A stretch of DNA of 64,000 nt from Pseudoalteromonas sp. XMcav2-N (GCF_024124545.1 NZ_JAMXSF010000001.1:434001-498000); one strand, 5' to 3'. Counted from the first letter of the stretch, positions 43,617 to 52,823 are shown. The notes: generated by a model not told the origin, from the sequence alone. A program made the numbers and translations.

Positions 43617-44030
43617 ATGAAAAACTGGATAGCATTCTCTTTGGTCGCCATCTTTGCAAGTGGCTGTGCACACCACAATAACGTACGTCCCTCTGCGGAT
43701 GGCAAGCACTATGTAAACTTGACCGCAGAGACCAGAGAGGCAGCAGGCAAGGAAGCACTGGAGCAGGCCAATCATTATTGCGATGAGCAAGATCGTGGGC
43801 ACGCCTACATTCAAAATGAAAACATTACCTATATGGGGTCGATGCCAGAGCAGGAGTACTTGCAAAAACGCAATATAGCGACGGCAGTCGAAGCGGCGGG
43901 CACCGCAATGTGGATCTTCGGTGAGAATGCGGTTGACGATGTGGGCGCTGCCATGAGTATTGGTGGTGGTATAGCCGAAGATTCTATGGGCGAGCCGTAT
44001 CAAATCACTTTGGCATTTAGCTGTAAATAA
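43617..44030 (+). CDS. Small lipoprotein, unknown function
   Basis: This 137-residue lipoprotein has a short signal peptide ending FASGCAHH (Cys near residue 16). The mature part has one hydrophobic Ala/Gly-rich stretch (AVEAAGTAMWIFGENAV) and two further Cys. I do not recognise the family. I choose the ATG at 43617 because the lipoprotein signal starts there; the frame is open from 43488 but its first part is not a signal peptide. A hairpin follows. Confidence 0.6.
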   Translation: MKNWIAFSLVAIFASGCAHHNNVRPSADGKHYVNLTAETREAAGKEALEQANHYCDEQDRGHAYIQNENITYMGSMPEQEYLQKRNIATAVEAAGTAMWIFGENAVDDVGAAMSIGGGIAEDSMGEPYQITLAFSCK

Positions 44031-44041
44031 CCATGAAAGTG

Positions 44042-44098
44042 GCTCAAAGAGGGTGTCTGATGTGGAGGAAGCACCCAATCATTCAGCACTCTTTGAGC
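44042..44098. repeat. Long-loop inverted repeat after the small lipoprotein gene
   Basis: GCTCAAAGAG (44042-44051) pairs with CTCTTTGAGC (44089-44098); inside, GGTG can pair with CACC. It lies 12 bases after the stop. No T run follows. Confidence 0.45.
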
Positions 44099-44193
44099 TG
44101 TTGGCAACTTCCCAATAATATTAAGGTGATTGTTTTTTAGAGTGATTTGGTTACACTGTTAACAAGTAGGCAGTTACGGGACCAGACACCTGC

Positions 44194-45204
44194 ATGAACC
44201 ATCGTGTTGCTCAGATATCATTCCTTTTTGTCACATTAATGTGCCCTCAGGCTTTGGCCTTTGGCGCCTATGACGCAGCCGTACCTATCAATATTGCCGT
44301 GGTCGGAAAGACCAAAAACGATAGTTTTTACCAGCAATCGCACAAAGGGTGTGTCTACTTTGCACGCGACTACCCTAATGTTAATTGTCTTTACGATGGA
44401 GCTGACGACTATCAGGATGTCAGAACACAGGTTCTGATAGTTAAAGAGCTAATCAAAAAAGACATCGACGGTTTGCTTATTTCAACCACAGATTCAGGGT
44501 ATCTTGTCGAGGGGGCACTCAGGCTGGCTGCCGAGAAAGGTATCCCGGTCATTACCTTTGATTCAGATTTACTTAAAGAACATCAGGCGTATCGCTTGGC
44601 GTACGTCGGGACCAATAATTTTGACTTTGGGAAGGCGCTGGGAGAAGAGGCAAAACGTTTTAAAACAGAGTCTAAACAATACATCTGTCTGCAGTCGGGG
44701 CATCAGACAACTCCTAATCTGAATCAACGCATCGCGGGTGTGCGATTTGCATTGTCTGGTCAAAGCAAAAATAGAATGTCTGGTGAAAATGGCTGGATTG
44801 AGCATTACCGTTGTCCGCTTTTTACTATGGGAAGACGAGCTGATGCATTGGATCAGTTGATCACAATGATGAAATATCCCAATTCGCCCATATTTCTTGC
44901 CGTTGCCGGGTTTGCACAGTTTAACCCAGACTACATAACCCGCATGGCGCAGTTTAAAACGCTGATTACTAAGCAGGAGCGGGTGATAATCTCCGCTGAT
45001 ACAGAAAATACGCAACTCAAAGCACTGCAACGAGGCTTATCTGTGACAAACATTGGGCAGAAACCTTTTGAAATGGGACGTCTGGGGACTGAGTTACTGT
45101 ACCAGTTTATTACTCAGAGTAAGAAGCCTGCACAAACACACTACTACCTAGACTATCATTATTGCAATAAGGGTAATATTGCAACTTGCACAGTCAATCA
45201 TTGA
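44194..45204 (+). CDS. TorT/LacI-type periplasmic binding protein
   Basis: A 336-residue protein with a Sec signal peptide (to ALAFG) and a type I periplasmic-binding fold: NIAVVGKTKNDSFYQQSHKG, LIKKDIDGLLISTTDS, GIPVITFDSDL and the TNNFDFGKALGEEAK hinge stretch. Such proteins bind sugars or, in TorT-like cases, hand a ligand signal to a sensor kinase. No permease, ATPase or sensor kinase is adjacent. Ligand unknown. The gene is followed 61 bases later by a second binding-protein gene. Confidence 0.75.
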   Translation: MNHRVAQISFLFVTLMCPQALAFGAYDAAVPINIAVVGKTKNDSFYQQSHKGCVYFARDYPNVNCLYDGADDYQDVRTQVLIVKELIKKDIDGLLISTTDSGYLVEGALRLAAEKGIPVITFDSDLLKEHQAYRLAYVGTNNFDFGKALGEEAKRFKTESKQYICLQSGHQTTPNLNQRIAGVRFALSGQSKNRMSGENGWIEHYRCPLFTMGRRADALDQLITMMKYPNSPIFLAVAGFAQFNPDYITRMAQFKTLITKQERVIISADTENTQLKALQRGLSVTNIGQKPFEMGRLGTELLYQFITQSKKPAQTHYYLDYHYCNKGNIATCTVNH

Positions 45205-45265
45205 TATTTGCTCTTGTGATACTAAAATAATCGAATAAACATCATCTTAAAAGCTCGGTAGGCCG

Positions 45266-46030
45266 ATGAAGAAGTCCCTGTTATTGTTGCTATTATGGTG
45301 CAACAACGTGTTTGCTGGGCCCTTGCACTTTGTATCAATTAACTATCTGATTGAGCAGGAAGTAGGGCGCTTGGTCTTGCCAGAGATTTACCGCCAACTT
45401 AATGTAACTATTGTGGTAACACCTTACCCAGGCAAGCGTGCACAACAGCTGGTGCGTAGCGGAAAGCGGCATGGGGAAATCATGCGAATTTACAGCTATG
45501 GCGATGAAAATCCGAATACTATTCGTGTTCCAACCCCTTATTACACGCTAGAGACCATGGCTTTTGTTCGCAGCGATAGTCATGTTGATATCCAGAATGA
45601 ACAAGACTTGAGCAATTATAGAATTGCAAAAGTGCGCGGTGTAAAACACACCAATAACATCACCAAAGGGATGTCCGAAGTAGAGGACACGGATACCACC
45701 ATACAGGCATTGAATCTGGTCTCTAAAGGACTGGCCGACATTGCTCTGACCAATCGTATCGACGGCCTGGTTATGCTGGCTAAGGCTGGAATTGAAAACG
45801 TCGTACCACATCAGCGTAGCTTTCGAGTGTTGAAGCTGTACCACTATATCCATAAGGATCAGCGGCATTGGGTGAAGAAAATCGACGACGTGTTACGTCG
45901 CATGACGCAAAGCGGTGAACTGACTGAACTGATAAAAAAAGCCGAAAATCAGGTAATTTCACAACACTGTCGGCAAAGTTCAGTGGCAACTGAACTATGC
46001 CGACTGCATCTGTCTCAGGAAGAGGACTGA
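45266..46030 (+). CDS. SBP_bac_3-type periplasmic protein
   Basis: This 254-residue protein has a short signal peptide (residues 1-18, NNVFAG). It shows the type II binding-protein pattern: INYLIEQEVGRLVLPEIYRQ, RSGKRHGEIMRIYSYG, VPTPYYTLETMAFVRSD and LVSKGLADIALTN. These orphan solute-binding proteins are frequent in Alteromonadales and often have no transporter. Its 3' end overlaps the convergent DUF2306-like gene by 16 bases. Ligand unknown. Confidence 0.7.
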   Translation: MKKSLLLLLLWCNNVFAGPLHFVSINYLIEQEVGRLVLPEIYRQLNVTIVVTPYPGKRAQQLVRSGKRHGEIMRIYSYGDENPNTIRVPTPYYTLETMAFVRSDSHVDIQNEQDLSNYRIAKVRGVKHTNNITKGMSEVEDTDTTIQALNLVSKGLADIALTNRIDGLVMLAKAGIENVVPHQRSFRVLKLYHYIHKDQRHWVKKIDDVLRRMTQSGELTELIKKAENQVISQHCRQSSVATELCRLHLSQEED

Positions 46031-46719
46031 GCTGTACGATTAGCACGCCACTGGCGTATTTTGTTACCAAGACTCAATTTTAAGCACCAATATACAATGA
46101 CCAGCAAGATAAAGGGCTCAGGTATTGCTAACAAACCCGAGTCTATAAGTGCCTGTGGTACGACTTTTACTGCGCCTTGTGACAAGAATGAACCAACCGC
46201 TATAAATAGAGCAAAACACATTCTCCACAAATGGCGGATCAGGCGGGGTGTCGAGGTCAGGCCTCCTGAGTAAGCCAGACGCACGTCACCGATAAAAGAC
46301 AAGCTGGCGAGTATTACAAAAAAGTAGTAATCATAAGCACTTATGCCGTGTTTCATTTCAGCGGGGCTGGTGCCCGCCTGATTGCTAAAATATAGACAGG
46401 CGAAAATGATCAACAGTGAACATACTGGGAATGCATAATCGAATCTTCCTCGCGTATTCGGTGCTGATTTCACTGCCTGCCACGCAGTCATTACCAGATA
46501 AGTCGTGTAGATGCCTGCAATAGCTGTGATGATCATGGGTTGTAATATCGCGATTAAGGTACCGCTGAGGGCCATTATGAGCATCGTATAGACAAACCCG
46601 GTGCCTGCCCTGGTGTGTAAAGACTTTCCTTTTGTAACTGCTATAGCAATAACGCCTGCAACTATGGCAACGGTTCCTGTGATTATATGTATCAGCATAG
46701 TCAATGTGATCTGTTCCAT
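46015..46719 (-). CDS. DUF2306-like multi-spanning membrane protein
   Basis: A 234-residue membrane protein with about seven hydrophobic segments. HIITGTVAIVAG and LHTRAGTGFVYTML, with conserved His residues, resemble the DUF2306 family; LIRHLWRMCFALFIAVGSF lies near the end. GAGGA precedes the ATG at 46719; the frame is open to 46758. Function unknown. It is divergent from the AraC-type gene. Confidence 0.65.
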   Translation of the reverse strand: MEQITLTMLIHIITGTVAIVAGVIAIAVTKGKSLHTRAGTGFVYTMLIMALSGTLIAILQPMIITAIAGIYTTYLVMTAWQAVKSAPNTRGRFDYAFPVCSLLIIFACLYFSNQAGTSPAEMKHGISAYDYYFFVILASLSFIGDVRLAYSGGLTSTPRLIRHLWRMCFALFIAVGSFLSQGAVKVVPQALIDSGLLAIPEPFILLVIVYWCLKLSLGNKIRQWRANRTAQSSS

Positions 46720-46849
46720 CTTGTTATTCCTCTTTATTGCGATGTGCTTGTGATGCACTTTATACTGGCAGTCAAAGGCTGTCGTCCAATACTAAAGGTT
46801 AGGACAGTATGAAAAACTATAAGTATAAAAATCATGAGGTTGTTTTGTT

Positions 46850-48040
46850 TTGGTTAGTGCTGAATTGACGTTTGTCTATACCTTTTTACTCGGTGCACTG
46901 GGGCTTGCATTGACAATACTCGCTGGCAGAGAGTGGCGTTGGCATTGTTACCGGGCACTGGCACTGTTTCTTTTATCTCTGTGTGTGATCTTATCTGGTC
47001 CACTTATCTTCGCTCAGTTTCCCGCAGCCCGTTATGCTTATATTGCAGCGATTGTTCCGGCCTGGTTGTTACTTTTTCCTTGTTTTTACCTCTATACGCG
47101 AGGGTTAACATCACAGGTCCCCTGGCGCTTTACCCGCCATAGCGTATGGCATTTTGTTCCGGCCTGTATCTCCTGTGTGTTGTCAGTCAGTCTGTTGCAG
47201 CTTTCAGAGAGCGCTTTATTTAATATCTTTTTCGCCGAAGGAAATGTGGAGTTAGCAGCTGACGCACGCCTTACGGTTTGGTTGATCATAACCGTTATGC
47301 TGTTCTGGCCTTTGCAAAGCCTGGTTTATGTGATTAAAACCTGGCGTCATTTGCTAGCTTACCGGCGTCAGTTGCATGCGGTATTTGCCAGTACCAAAGA
47401 GCGTGAACTGGGCTGGTTAGGTATTGTGTTAACCCTGATGGTATTTACCTGGGGCTGGCTGGCGCTCACCCTTGTTCAGGATTTGAGTGCACAACCTACG
47501 TTTTTGCGAGAGGGGGGAGTCGCGACATTGACTACTGTGACAACCTGGCTTTTGCTCTACTGGTCTCTAAGACAAAAGCCTGGATTCGACAAAGTATACC
47601 CTCTTACTGAGCAGTCAGATAAGTCACACGCGCTAAGTGACGAGGTGACAGAGCAACCAGCTTCAGCCAAATACCAGCATTCGGCGTTGAGCGATGAGCA
47701 GGCAAATCGCATTGCCAGGAAAATATACACTGCAGTGGTCACAGAGAAGCTTTACCTGGAGCCGGACCTGACCCTCTACAAACTGGCAGAATATTTAAAA
47801 GTATCAGCAAATTATGTGTCTCAAACTTTAAATCAGACATTGGGACAGTCATTTTTTGACTATGTTAATAAAGCTCGGATTGACGCTGCAGCGGAGCTAC
47901 TGCGCGCGAACGATAAAACCGTGCTGGATATAGCGATGGCAGTGGGCTTTAACGCGCGATCTTCTTTTTATAAGGCATTTAAAACCCACACAGGCATGAC
48001 GCCAGGGGAATATAAAAAGCATACACGTGCGAATACGTGA
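46850..48040 (+). CDS. Membrane-anchored AraC-family regulator
   Basis: The N-terminal about 240 residues hold seven hydrophobic segments, with no periplasmic domain of note. A Ser/Lys/Glu linker leads to a C-terminal AraC DNA-binding domain (about 295-390) with both helix-turn-helices: LTLYKLAEYLKVSANYVSQT and VLDIAMAVGFNARSSFYKAF. The start is a TTG at 46850, with GAGG about ten bases before; no ATG fits upstream. It is 396 residues long. It could sense a membrane-soluble or peptide signal. The double-glycine peptide gene follows 79 bases later on the same strand, an arrangement that suggests a link. Confidence 0.83.
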   Translation: MVSAELTFVYTFLLGALGLALTILAGREWRWHCYRALALFLLSLCVILSGPLIFAQFPAARYAYIAAIVPAWLLLFPCFYLYTRGLTSQVPWRFTRHSVWHFVPACISCVLSVSLLQLSESALFNIFFAEGNVELAADARLTVWLIITVMLFWPLQSLVYVIKTWRHLLAYRRQLHAVFASTKERELGWLGIVLTLMVFTWGWLALTLVQDLSAQPTFLREGGVATLTTVTTWLLLYWSLRQKPGFDKVYPLTEQSDKSHALSDEVTEQPASAKYQHSALSDEQANRIARKIYTAVVTEKLYLEPDLTLYKLAEYLKVSANYVSQTLNQTLGQSFFDYVNKARIDAAAELLRANDKTVLDIAMAVGFNARSSFYKAFKTHTGMTPGEYKKHTRANT

Positions 48041-48119
48041 TGTAACAAAAGTGTTATTTTATTGTTTTCGTGGAAGGGAGCTGCTAGCTTAAGAGGTGAG
48101 TGATAAATAAGGAAATAAC

Positions 48120-48287
48120 ATGAAACTGAAAATTAAGAAGTTGAAAAATCTGACTAACACAAAAAAGCTTGCCGATGCGCAAACACCTTTTATCGCAGGT
48201 GGTATGCCACCAGATATTACCAACTATGAACTATGTAATACGCTGACAGACAGGTGGAGTTGTACGCGTGCAGCCTGCCAGGTGTAA
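48120..48287 (+). CDS. Double-glycine leader peptide B, candidate peptide precursor
   Basis: A 55-residue peptide too short for routine calling. The leader is MKLKIKKLKNL then TPFIAGG (G27-G28); the remaining 27 residues form a core with three Cys (C39, C48, C53), Trp46 and the end AACQV. AAGGA lies six bases before the ATG. Leader layout is the same as in the peptide at 36645-36794: MKL start, KNL at about residue 10, T-x-x-I-x-G-G end. Cores differ. I infer a secreted or modified peptide; Cys could form disulfides or thioether links. No processing enzyme is adjacent. Confidence 0.72.
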   Translation: MKLKIKKLKNLTNTKKLADAQTPFIAGGMPPDITNYELCNTLTDRWSCTRAACQV

Positions 48288-48306
48288 TAGTTGGAGAAAA
48301 GGTCAG

Positions 48307-48340
48307 CTCAATCGCATTAACGTCATTTGTTGCGATTGAG
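48307..48340. terminator. Hairpin after peptide B
   Basis: A perfect 10-bp stem, CTCAATCGCA (48307-48316) with TGCGATTGAG (48331-48340), 14-base loop. The nearest T run comes 13 bases later. It lies between peptide B and the convergent hydrolase gene. Confidence 0.5.
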
Positions 48341-48401
48341 CGCTACTGAGGCATTTTTCTCTGTAAACTCAGAAGTTGTAATTACTGATACAAATACCTG
48401 C

Positions 48402-49892
48402 TCAATAAAACTCTACCAGTGGTACTCTGATATTGCTGGTTTGCACCGATTTACCTGCTAAAAATGTTTTTATCACTTCCGTCACCTGTGGCGAGCGCAT
48501 AAACAGATTATGTCCTGCATTTTCGATGATGACTTGCGTCACATCGCTCAAATTCTTGACGGCGTCCAGCTGACTGTGTGGGTAAGTGCGGCCATCCAAT
48601 GAGCCCGACAGCACTAACGTAGGCACGTCGGATACAGGGGCTTTGCGAAATGCATCGCCTAGGTCCAATTCGGCAATGACCCCGTGCAATTGAGGCATAG
48701 GAAAGTTTAAATAGGCACCAAGCAACGCTGTTGTGCTTTGCTGATTAACCTGAGCCAGCCTTTGCTGTGTGATGCCGGAGGCTATGTCCATGGCGAATGG
48801 CATGAGTCTGAAGCTAATCTGAGTATCGCTAAAATAACCTCTGTTTGCGATGTGCTGAAGCGGTTCAGTAATCCCTATATCCAAATCCCGATAAAGTGCC
48901 AGCAAGCGCTTCATGCCTCGGTGCGGGTCGGCTATCATTGACGATGCCAGGCGCTGCATATGCCAGCGTTGAAACAGGAAATCTATTTTCTTTCCATTAT
49001 TATCAATAGTTTGTATTTTTATTGGGGATGTTTCTAGGCGTTCATGTACGCGACGGATCAGTTCGGCAATATCGGGGTACAGCGCCTTTGCTTTAGGCTG
49101 AGTGTTAATGGCCTGCTGAACTCGGGTAAAGTAGGCGTCTGTCTGAGCGGGTAGTTTGACTGTCTGGTTCAGGCCCTCGACACTGGCCAGTACGAGTTTA
49201 TCCAGCTTACCGGGCATCAGTTTGGTCGCAGCGAGCGCCAGGTGAGTGCCATAACTGATCCCCCAGAGGGTCAGCTTTTCGGCCTTGAGGTGACGTCTGA
49301 GGTCATCCAGGTCTGCTGCACTTTGTTTTGTTGTATATCCTTTGATATCAATTCCTTGTGCCTGCCAGGATGCGGCACACTTGAGTGCGGCATCCTGGTA
49401 TAGACGCGCAATTTCCTGATCAGTTTGTGGCGTATCTGCGTCGGTGTAAAAGCCTGACTGACAGGAGGGAAGTTGATCGGATTTACCTGTGCCACGCTGG
49501 TCCAGTGCTATCACATCACCAAATTCGCGCAGGGCCATAAACAAAGGAAAACGAAAATTGGCATATTCGGCTGTTTTGATACCAGATCCTCCCGGGCCAC
49601 CGGCCAGATAAACAATGGGGCTGCCGGGTTGTTTAGTGGTGGCTGGAAATCGTACATAATGAACACGAATAGTGCGGCTGTTTGCCAGTTTACGATTCTC
49701 TGGCACAGTAACAAAACCTGAAAAGGCAGCAACTTGTTGGTTATCCTGAGTCTTAAATGTGATTGCCTGTTCATTCTCATAAACTGATTGGGGTTGCTCC
49801 TGACTGAATGTACCAAAAGGCATGATAAAGGTGAGGAGCAGCAGTACGCGCAGCATAGAGTTGCCAAAATCGTAATAGCGGATGTTTTTCAT
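48402..49892 (-). CDS. S33-type alpha/beta-hydrolase, exported peptidase-like
   Basis: An alpha/beta-hydrolase of 496 residues in the proline iminopeptidase/tripeptidyl aminopeptidase (TAP-like) group. The oxyanion loop is YLAGGPGGSGIK, the nucleophile motif WGISYGTHLALA, and the acid/His residues lie near VLSGSLDGRTYP and ENAGHNLFMRSP. A signal peptide is present (LRVLLLLTFIMPFGTFS). It should cleave N-terminal residues or tripeptides from peptides in the periplasm or outside. The start at 49892 lacks a clear ribosome-binding site; an internal Met at residue 13 is an alternative. Confidence 0.85.
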   Translation of the reverse strand: MKNIRYYDFGNSMLRVLLLLTFIMPFGTFSQEQPQSVYENEQAITFKTQDNQQVAAFSGFVTVPENRKLANSRTIRVHYVRFPATTKQPGSPIVYLAGGPGGSGIKTAEYANFRFPLFMALREFGDVIALDQRGTGKSDQLPSCQSGFYTDADTPQTDQEIARLYQDAALKCAASWQAQGIDIKGYTTKQSAADLDDLRRHLKAEKLTLWGISYGTHLALAATKLMPGKLDKLVLASVEGLNQTVKLPAQTDAYFTRVQQAINTQPKAKALYPDIAELIRRVHERLETSPIKIQTIDNNGKKIDFLFQRWHMQRLASSMIADPHRGMKRLLALYRDLDIGITEPLQHIANRGYFSDTQISFRLMPFAMDIASGITQQRLAQVNQQSTTALLGAYLNFPMPQLHGVIAELDLGDAFRKAPVSDVPTLVLSGSLDGRTYPHSQLDAVKNLSDVTQVIIENAGHNLFMRSPQVTEVIKTFLAGKSVQTSNIRVPLVEFY

Positions 49893-50039
49893 AATGATGA
49901 TCTAGTTGGTTGGAAGTGCACCCAGTTAAGCTTGTTCGAGACCAAATATCATGCGATATTCTATCGAATGCACTGATTTTAATAGTAATATCGACAAACG
50001 GTTGAATTCAGCCGACCAAAGGTCGACATAGGAGAAGGT

Positions 50040-51566
50040 GTGCGATTTCGTGACAGTAGATTATTGCGAACAGTGCTCTGTACACTGCTGTTGTTGTCTG
50101 GCAATGTGTTAGCACTAGATTGGACACACATAAATTATCATCAAGTGTGGGTGTGCCCTGGCGGTGGGCCGATACCAACTTTTGAAGAGCCAGCTTGTAA
50201 GACGCAGTCATTTTTCAGTGGCGATCCACAGGGGCAAGCTATCTGGTTAAAGGCACCATTACATTTATCTGAGCATTGGCAAGAGCGTGCAGGGCCATAC
50301 GCATTTTATCTGTTCGCGAAAGCTTCCAGTGAGGTTTATCTGAATGGCAGGTTGCTTGGCACGAATGGCCGTGTTGCTCTCGATGGTAAGCAAGAGCTTG
50401 CCGGGCGCATGGACACTCGGTTTTATGTCCCTCCCGATGTCATCAAAGAAGGTGAAAACTGGGTGGTCATGCATCTGTCCTCTCATCAGAGCCTTTTGCG
50501 CTTATCTTCACCGTTACATCTTGCAGCTCTGGGTCAGTACCAGAACAGCACAGAGTACTTTGGCATAGAGCCACATATTCAACTGAGCGTATTATGCGTT
50601 CTGGTCCTCGGGGTGCTTTATTTGCTGATCCTGAGGTTAAGCCCTTTGCGGGCTCAGATCCCGGCAGGGCTGCTCTGGCTGTTTGGCATTGCTGCCGTTC
50701 AACTGGCGCTAGAGCAGTTGCGCGGTTGGATCAGTTATCCTTACCCTTTGCATGACGTCAGGCTTATTTTGATCTTACTGTGTGCGTTGGGCTTTGGCTG
50801 TGGAATACTGGCATACCTGCTGCGTTCTTGTCAGGTCCTTATTAATACCCGGCTGATGATCCTGGCTCTGAGTATGAGCCTCACCTTGCTTGTGGTATTT
50901 TTTAGTCCTGGGTTTGACCAGAAAACAACGCTGGCTGTGGCTTTTCCGGTACTCGTTGGGATACTGGTATCTGGCCGATATTATTATCAGTCCCGTACCA
51001 GTAAAGCTCTGGTATTCGTTGCGACGCTATGTGCGTTCCTTCTGGCGGCTATACTGAGCGTACAGTCATTTCACAGTCTGTTGTTCTACATCATGGTCAC
51101 TGCATTGCTTGGGGCTTTTTTGGGATTGCATATTCGTCATCTGGGTGAGCTTCAGATCCAGAGCATAATAGACCAACAGGCCATAGCTAAATTGCAGGTA
51201 AAACTGGCGCAACTGGATAAAACAGACGCACAGCAGTTTCTCAATCTCACTTTTGGTAGCTCAACGGAGCGTATTGATGTAGGACAGTTGATATGGTGCC
51301 GCGCAGCTGGCGATTATGTTGAGCTACATTTGGAAGGCGGTGGTGAGCGATTGTATTCGGGCTCGCTGAAAAGTTTGATAGAAAAACTACCCGCCACATT
51401 TATGCAGGTACACAGATCTTATCTTGTTGATTTGGACAAAGTCAGAAAGGTCGCGTTGAATAAGGATAAAGCAGTCGCTGGATATGCGTTCTTACACCTC
51501 AGTGACGGTCAGAGAGTGCCGGTTAGTCGACGTTTAATTGGTCAGGTAAGGGAATCAATTGAATGA
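50040..51566 (+). CDS. Membrane-bound LytTR regulator with periplasmic sensor domain
   Basis: A 508-residue one-component regulator. A signal or first membrane segment (to about residue 22) is followed by a periplasmic domain of jelly-roll/7TMR-DISM type (FYLFAKASSEVYLNGRLLGT, RMDTRFYVPPDVIKEGENWV), about seven membrane helices (about 180-380) and a LytTR DNA-binding domain at the C-terminus (LIWCRAAGDYVELHLEGGG, FMQVHRSYLVDLDKV, RVPVSRRLIGQV). The GTG at 50040 has AGGAG seven bases upstream. It is divergent from the S33-type hydrolase gene. Signal and targets unknown. Confidence 0.82.
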   Translation: MRFRDSRLLRTVLCTLLLLSGNVLALDWTHINYHQVWVCPGGGPIPTFEEPACKTQSFFSGDPQGQAIWLKAPLHLSEHWQERAGPYAFYLFAKASSEVYLNGRLLGTNGRVALDGKQELAGRMDTRFYVPPDVIKEGENWVVMHLSSHQSLLRLSSPLHLAALGQYQNSTEYFGIEPHIQLSVLCVLVLGVLYLLILRLSPLRAQIPAGLLWLFGIAAVQLALEQLRGWISYPYPLHDVRLILILLCALGFGCGILAYLLRSCQVLINTRLMILALSMSLTLLVVFFSPGFDQKTTLAVAFPVLVGILVSGRYYYQSRTSKALVFVATLCAFLLAAILSVQSFHSLLFYIMVTALLGAFLGLHIRHLGELQIQSIIDQQAIAKLQVKLAQLDKTDAQQFLNLTFGSSTERIDVGQLIWCRAAGDYVELHLEGGGERLYSGSLKSLIEKLPATFMQVHRSYLVDLDKVRKVALNKDKAVAGYAFLHLSDGQRVPVSRRLIGQVRESIE

Positions 51567-51614
51567 AACAAACTGTGCTACCAGCAAAGTTGCTCTGGTA
51601 GCACAGACGTCGAT

Positions 51615-52529
51615 TTAGTCGATCAGATCTTCCACACCGACAATAACCCAAGGCGCATCGCCCTGTGTTTTTCTTTCCAGGTGCCAGATCTCGTGGATTG
51701 GTTCTTCCTGTTTATCGCCAAGGTCACGGTATTTACCCTTGAACATGACGCTCACTTCCCAGGCCACAGATGAGGTTTCTGCACGCACTAATTGCGCATC
51801 AACAAACATCACTTCTGTTGCGACATCGCCATGTTGTGCACGGTCTTGTTTAAACTCTTCGACCAGTTCAGGGCTCAGGTACTCAGCCAGAGTGGCAAAA
51901 TCGCCCTGGTTCCAGGCAGTCTGTACGGTATGATAATGCTCTCGGGCGCCTTGTAAGAAGCCGTTCACATCAAAGTCAGCTGGCAAATTAAATGGTACTT
52001 GCTCCTGCTGCTGACCAAAGCCACCGCTCGTCGTGGTTGATTGAGCTTGCTGACGAAACTGAGCGCTCTGGTTTTGACCCTGACCAGCATTATTCTGGCC
52101 AAAGTTACCACCACCAAAGTTACCACCACCAAAGTTACCACCTTGAGGCATCCCCGCCATATGTGGTTGCTGGCGTTTAGTCATGAAGGATTTTATGACT
52201 TTGAATAGTACGAATGCCAGAATCGCAAACAAGATCATTTCCATAAACTGGAAACCTTCGAAGTCATCGCCCATCATTGCAGCGATAAGGCCACCTGCCA
52301 GCAGGCCGCCTAATACGCCAGCCATAATGCCTTTTTTGTTTGATTTAGGCTTTGCGGCAGTATTCGGTGCCAGTGTTTTGGTGTCCACTTGTTTTTTCTG
52401 TGCCGTGGTGCTCGTTGCGTGGGTTTTACCCGCACTTTTTTTGCTGCCGAACTTTTTCCGTGCTTCTGCACTGAAACTGGTTGATACCAAAACGGCAATT
52501 AATGTCATTAAAACAATAAATTGTTTCAT
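51615..52529 (-). CDS. Tim44-like domain protein with Gly-rich linker
   Basis: This 304-residue protein begins with a signal peptide (MKQFIVLMTLIAVLVSTSFS). Then come a basic Ala/Lys linker, one or two membrane segments (ILFAILAFVLFKVIKSF), a Gly-Asn-Phe repeat region (GGGNFGGGNFG) and a C-terminal Tim44-like domain (about 190-300, ADFDVNGFLQGAREHYHTVQ, ending WVIVGVEDLID). The family (COG4395) is widespread in proteobacteria with unclear role. GAGGA precedes the ATG at 52529; the frame is open to 52622. It stands alone. Confidence 0.8.
   Translation of the reverse strand: MKQFIVLMTLIAVLVSTSFSAEARKKFGSKKSAGKTHATSTTAQKKQVDTKTLAPNTAAKPKSNKKGIMAGVLGGLLAGGLIAAMMGDDFEGFQFMEMILFAILAFVLFKVIKSFMTKRQQPHMAGMPQGGNFGGGNFGGGNFGQNNAGQGQNQSAQFRQQAQSTTTSGGFGQQQEQVPFNLPADFDVNGFLQGAREHYHTVQTAWNQGDFATLAEYLSPELVEEFKQDRAQHGDVATEVMFVDAQLVRAETSSVAWEVSVMFKGKYRDLGDKQEEPIHEIWHLERKTQGDAPWVIVGVEDLID
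52098..52142. repeat. Three 15-bp repeats in the Tim44-like gene
   Basis: The unit CCAAAGTTACCACCA occurs three times in a row, encoding the GGNFG repeats of the linker. It is in frame, so copy-number change would not shift the reading frame. Confidence 0.8.
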
Positions 52530-52770
52530 GGTGTTCCTCTGAGTTTTAGATCTGAACGCATTGTAATTAATCAATGTGGTGAAGCGAAGCGATTTCAATA
52601 GCGGGTTCAGGTTACGTTGCACAAGATGGGTGCTAAGTGTTTGAAATAATTAAGTTTACATGTGTTTTTTGTTCAGGTCGAAATAATCTTTCTGGTTGTT
52701 CGTAAATAACTGATAGTTACTTCTTTTTCATCAGCTATTTGTTTTAAGTGTTGGGGCGGGTACACAGTAA

Positions 52771-52806
52771 TACAACAACACCGGGTTAAAACCCGGTGTT
52801 GTTGTA
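52771..52806. terminator. Very long perfect hairpin downstream of the anti-sigma gene
   Basis: A perfect 17-bp stem (52771-52787 with 52790-52806) with a two-base centre. It begins 18 bases downstream of the DUF3379 stop on the minus strand. No T run follows on either strand; it is probably a terminator or a 3'-end stabiliser. The rest of the 294-base gap (52530-52823) shows nothing more. Confidence 0.7.
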
Positions 52807-52823
52807 TATAAAGAGAGTAAAAT

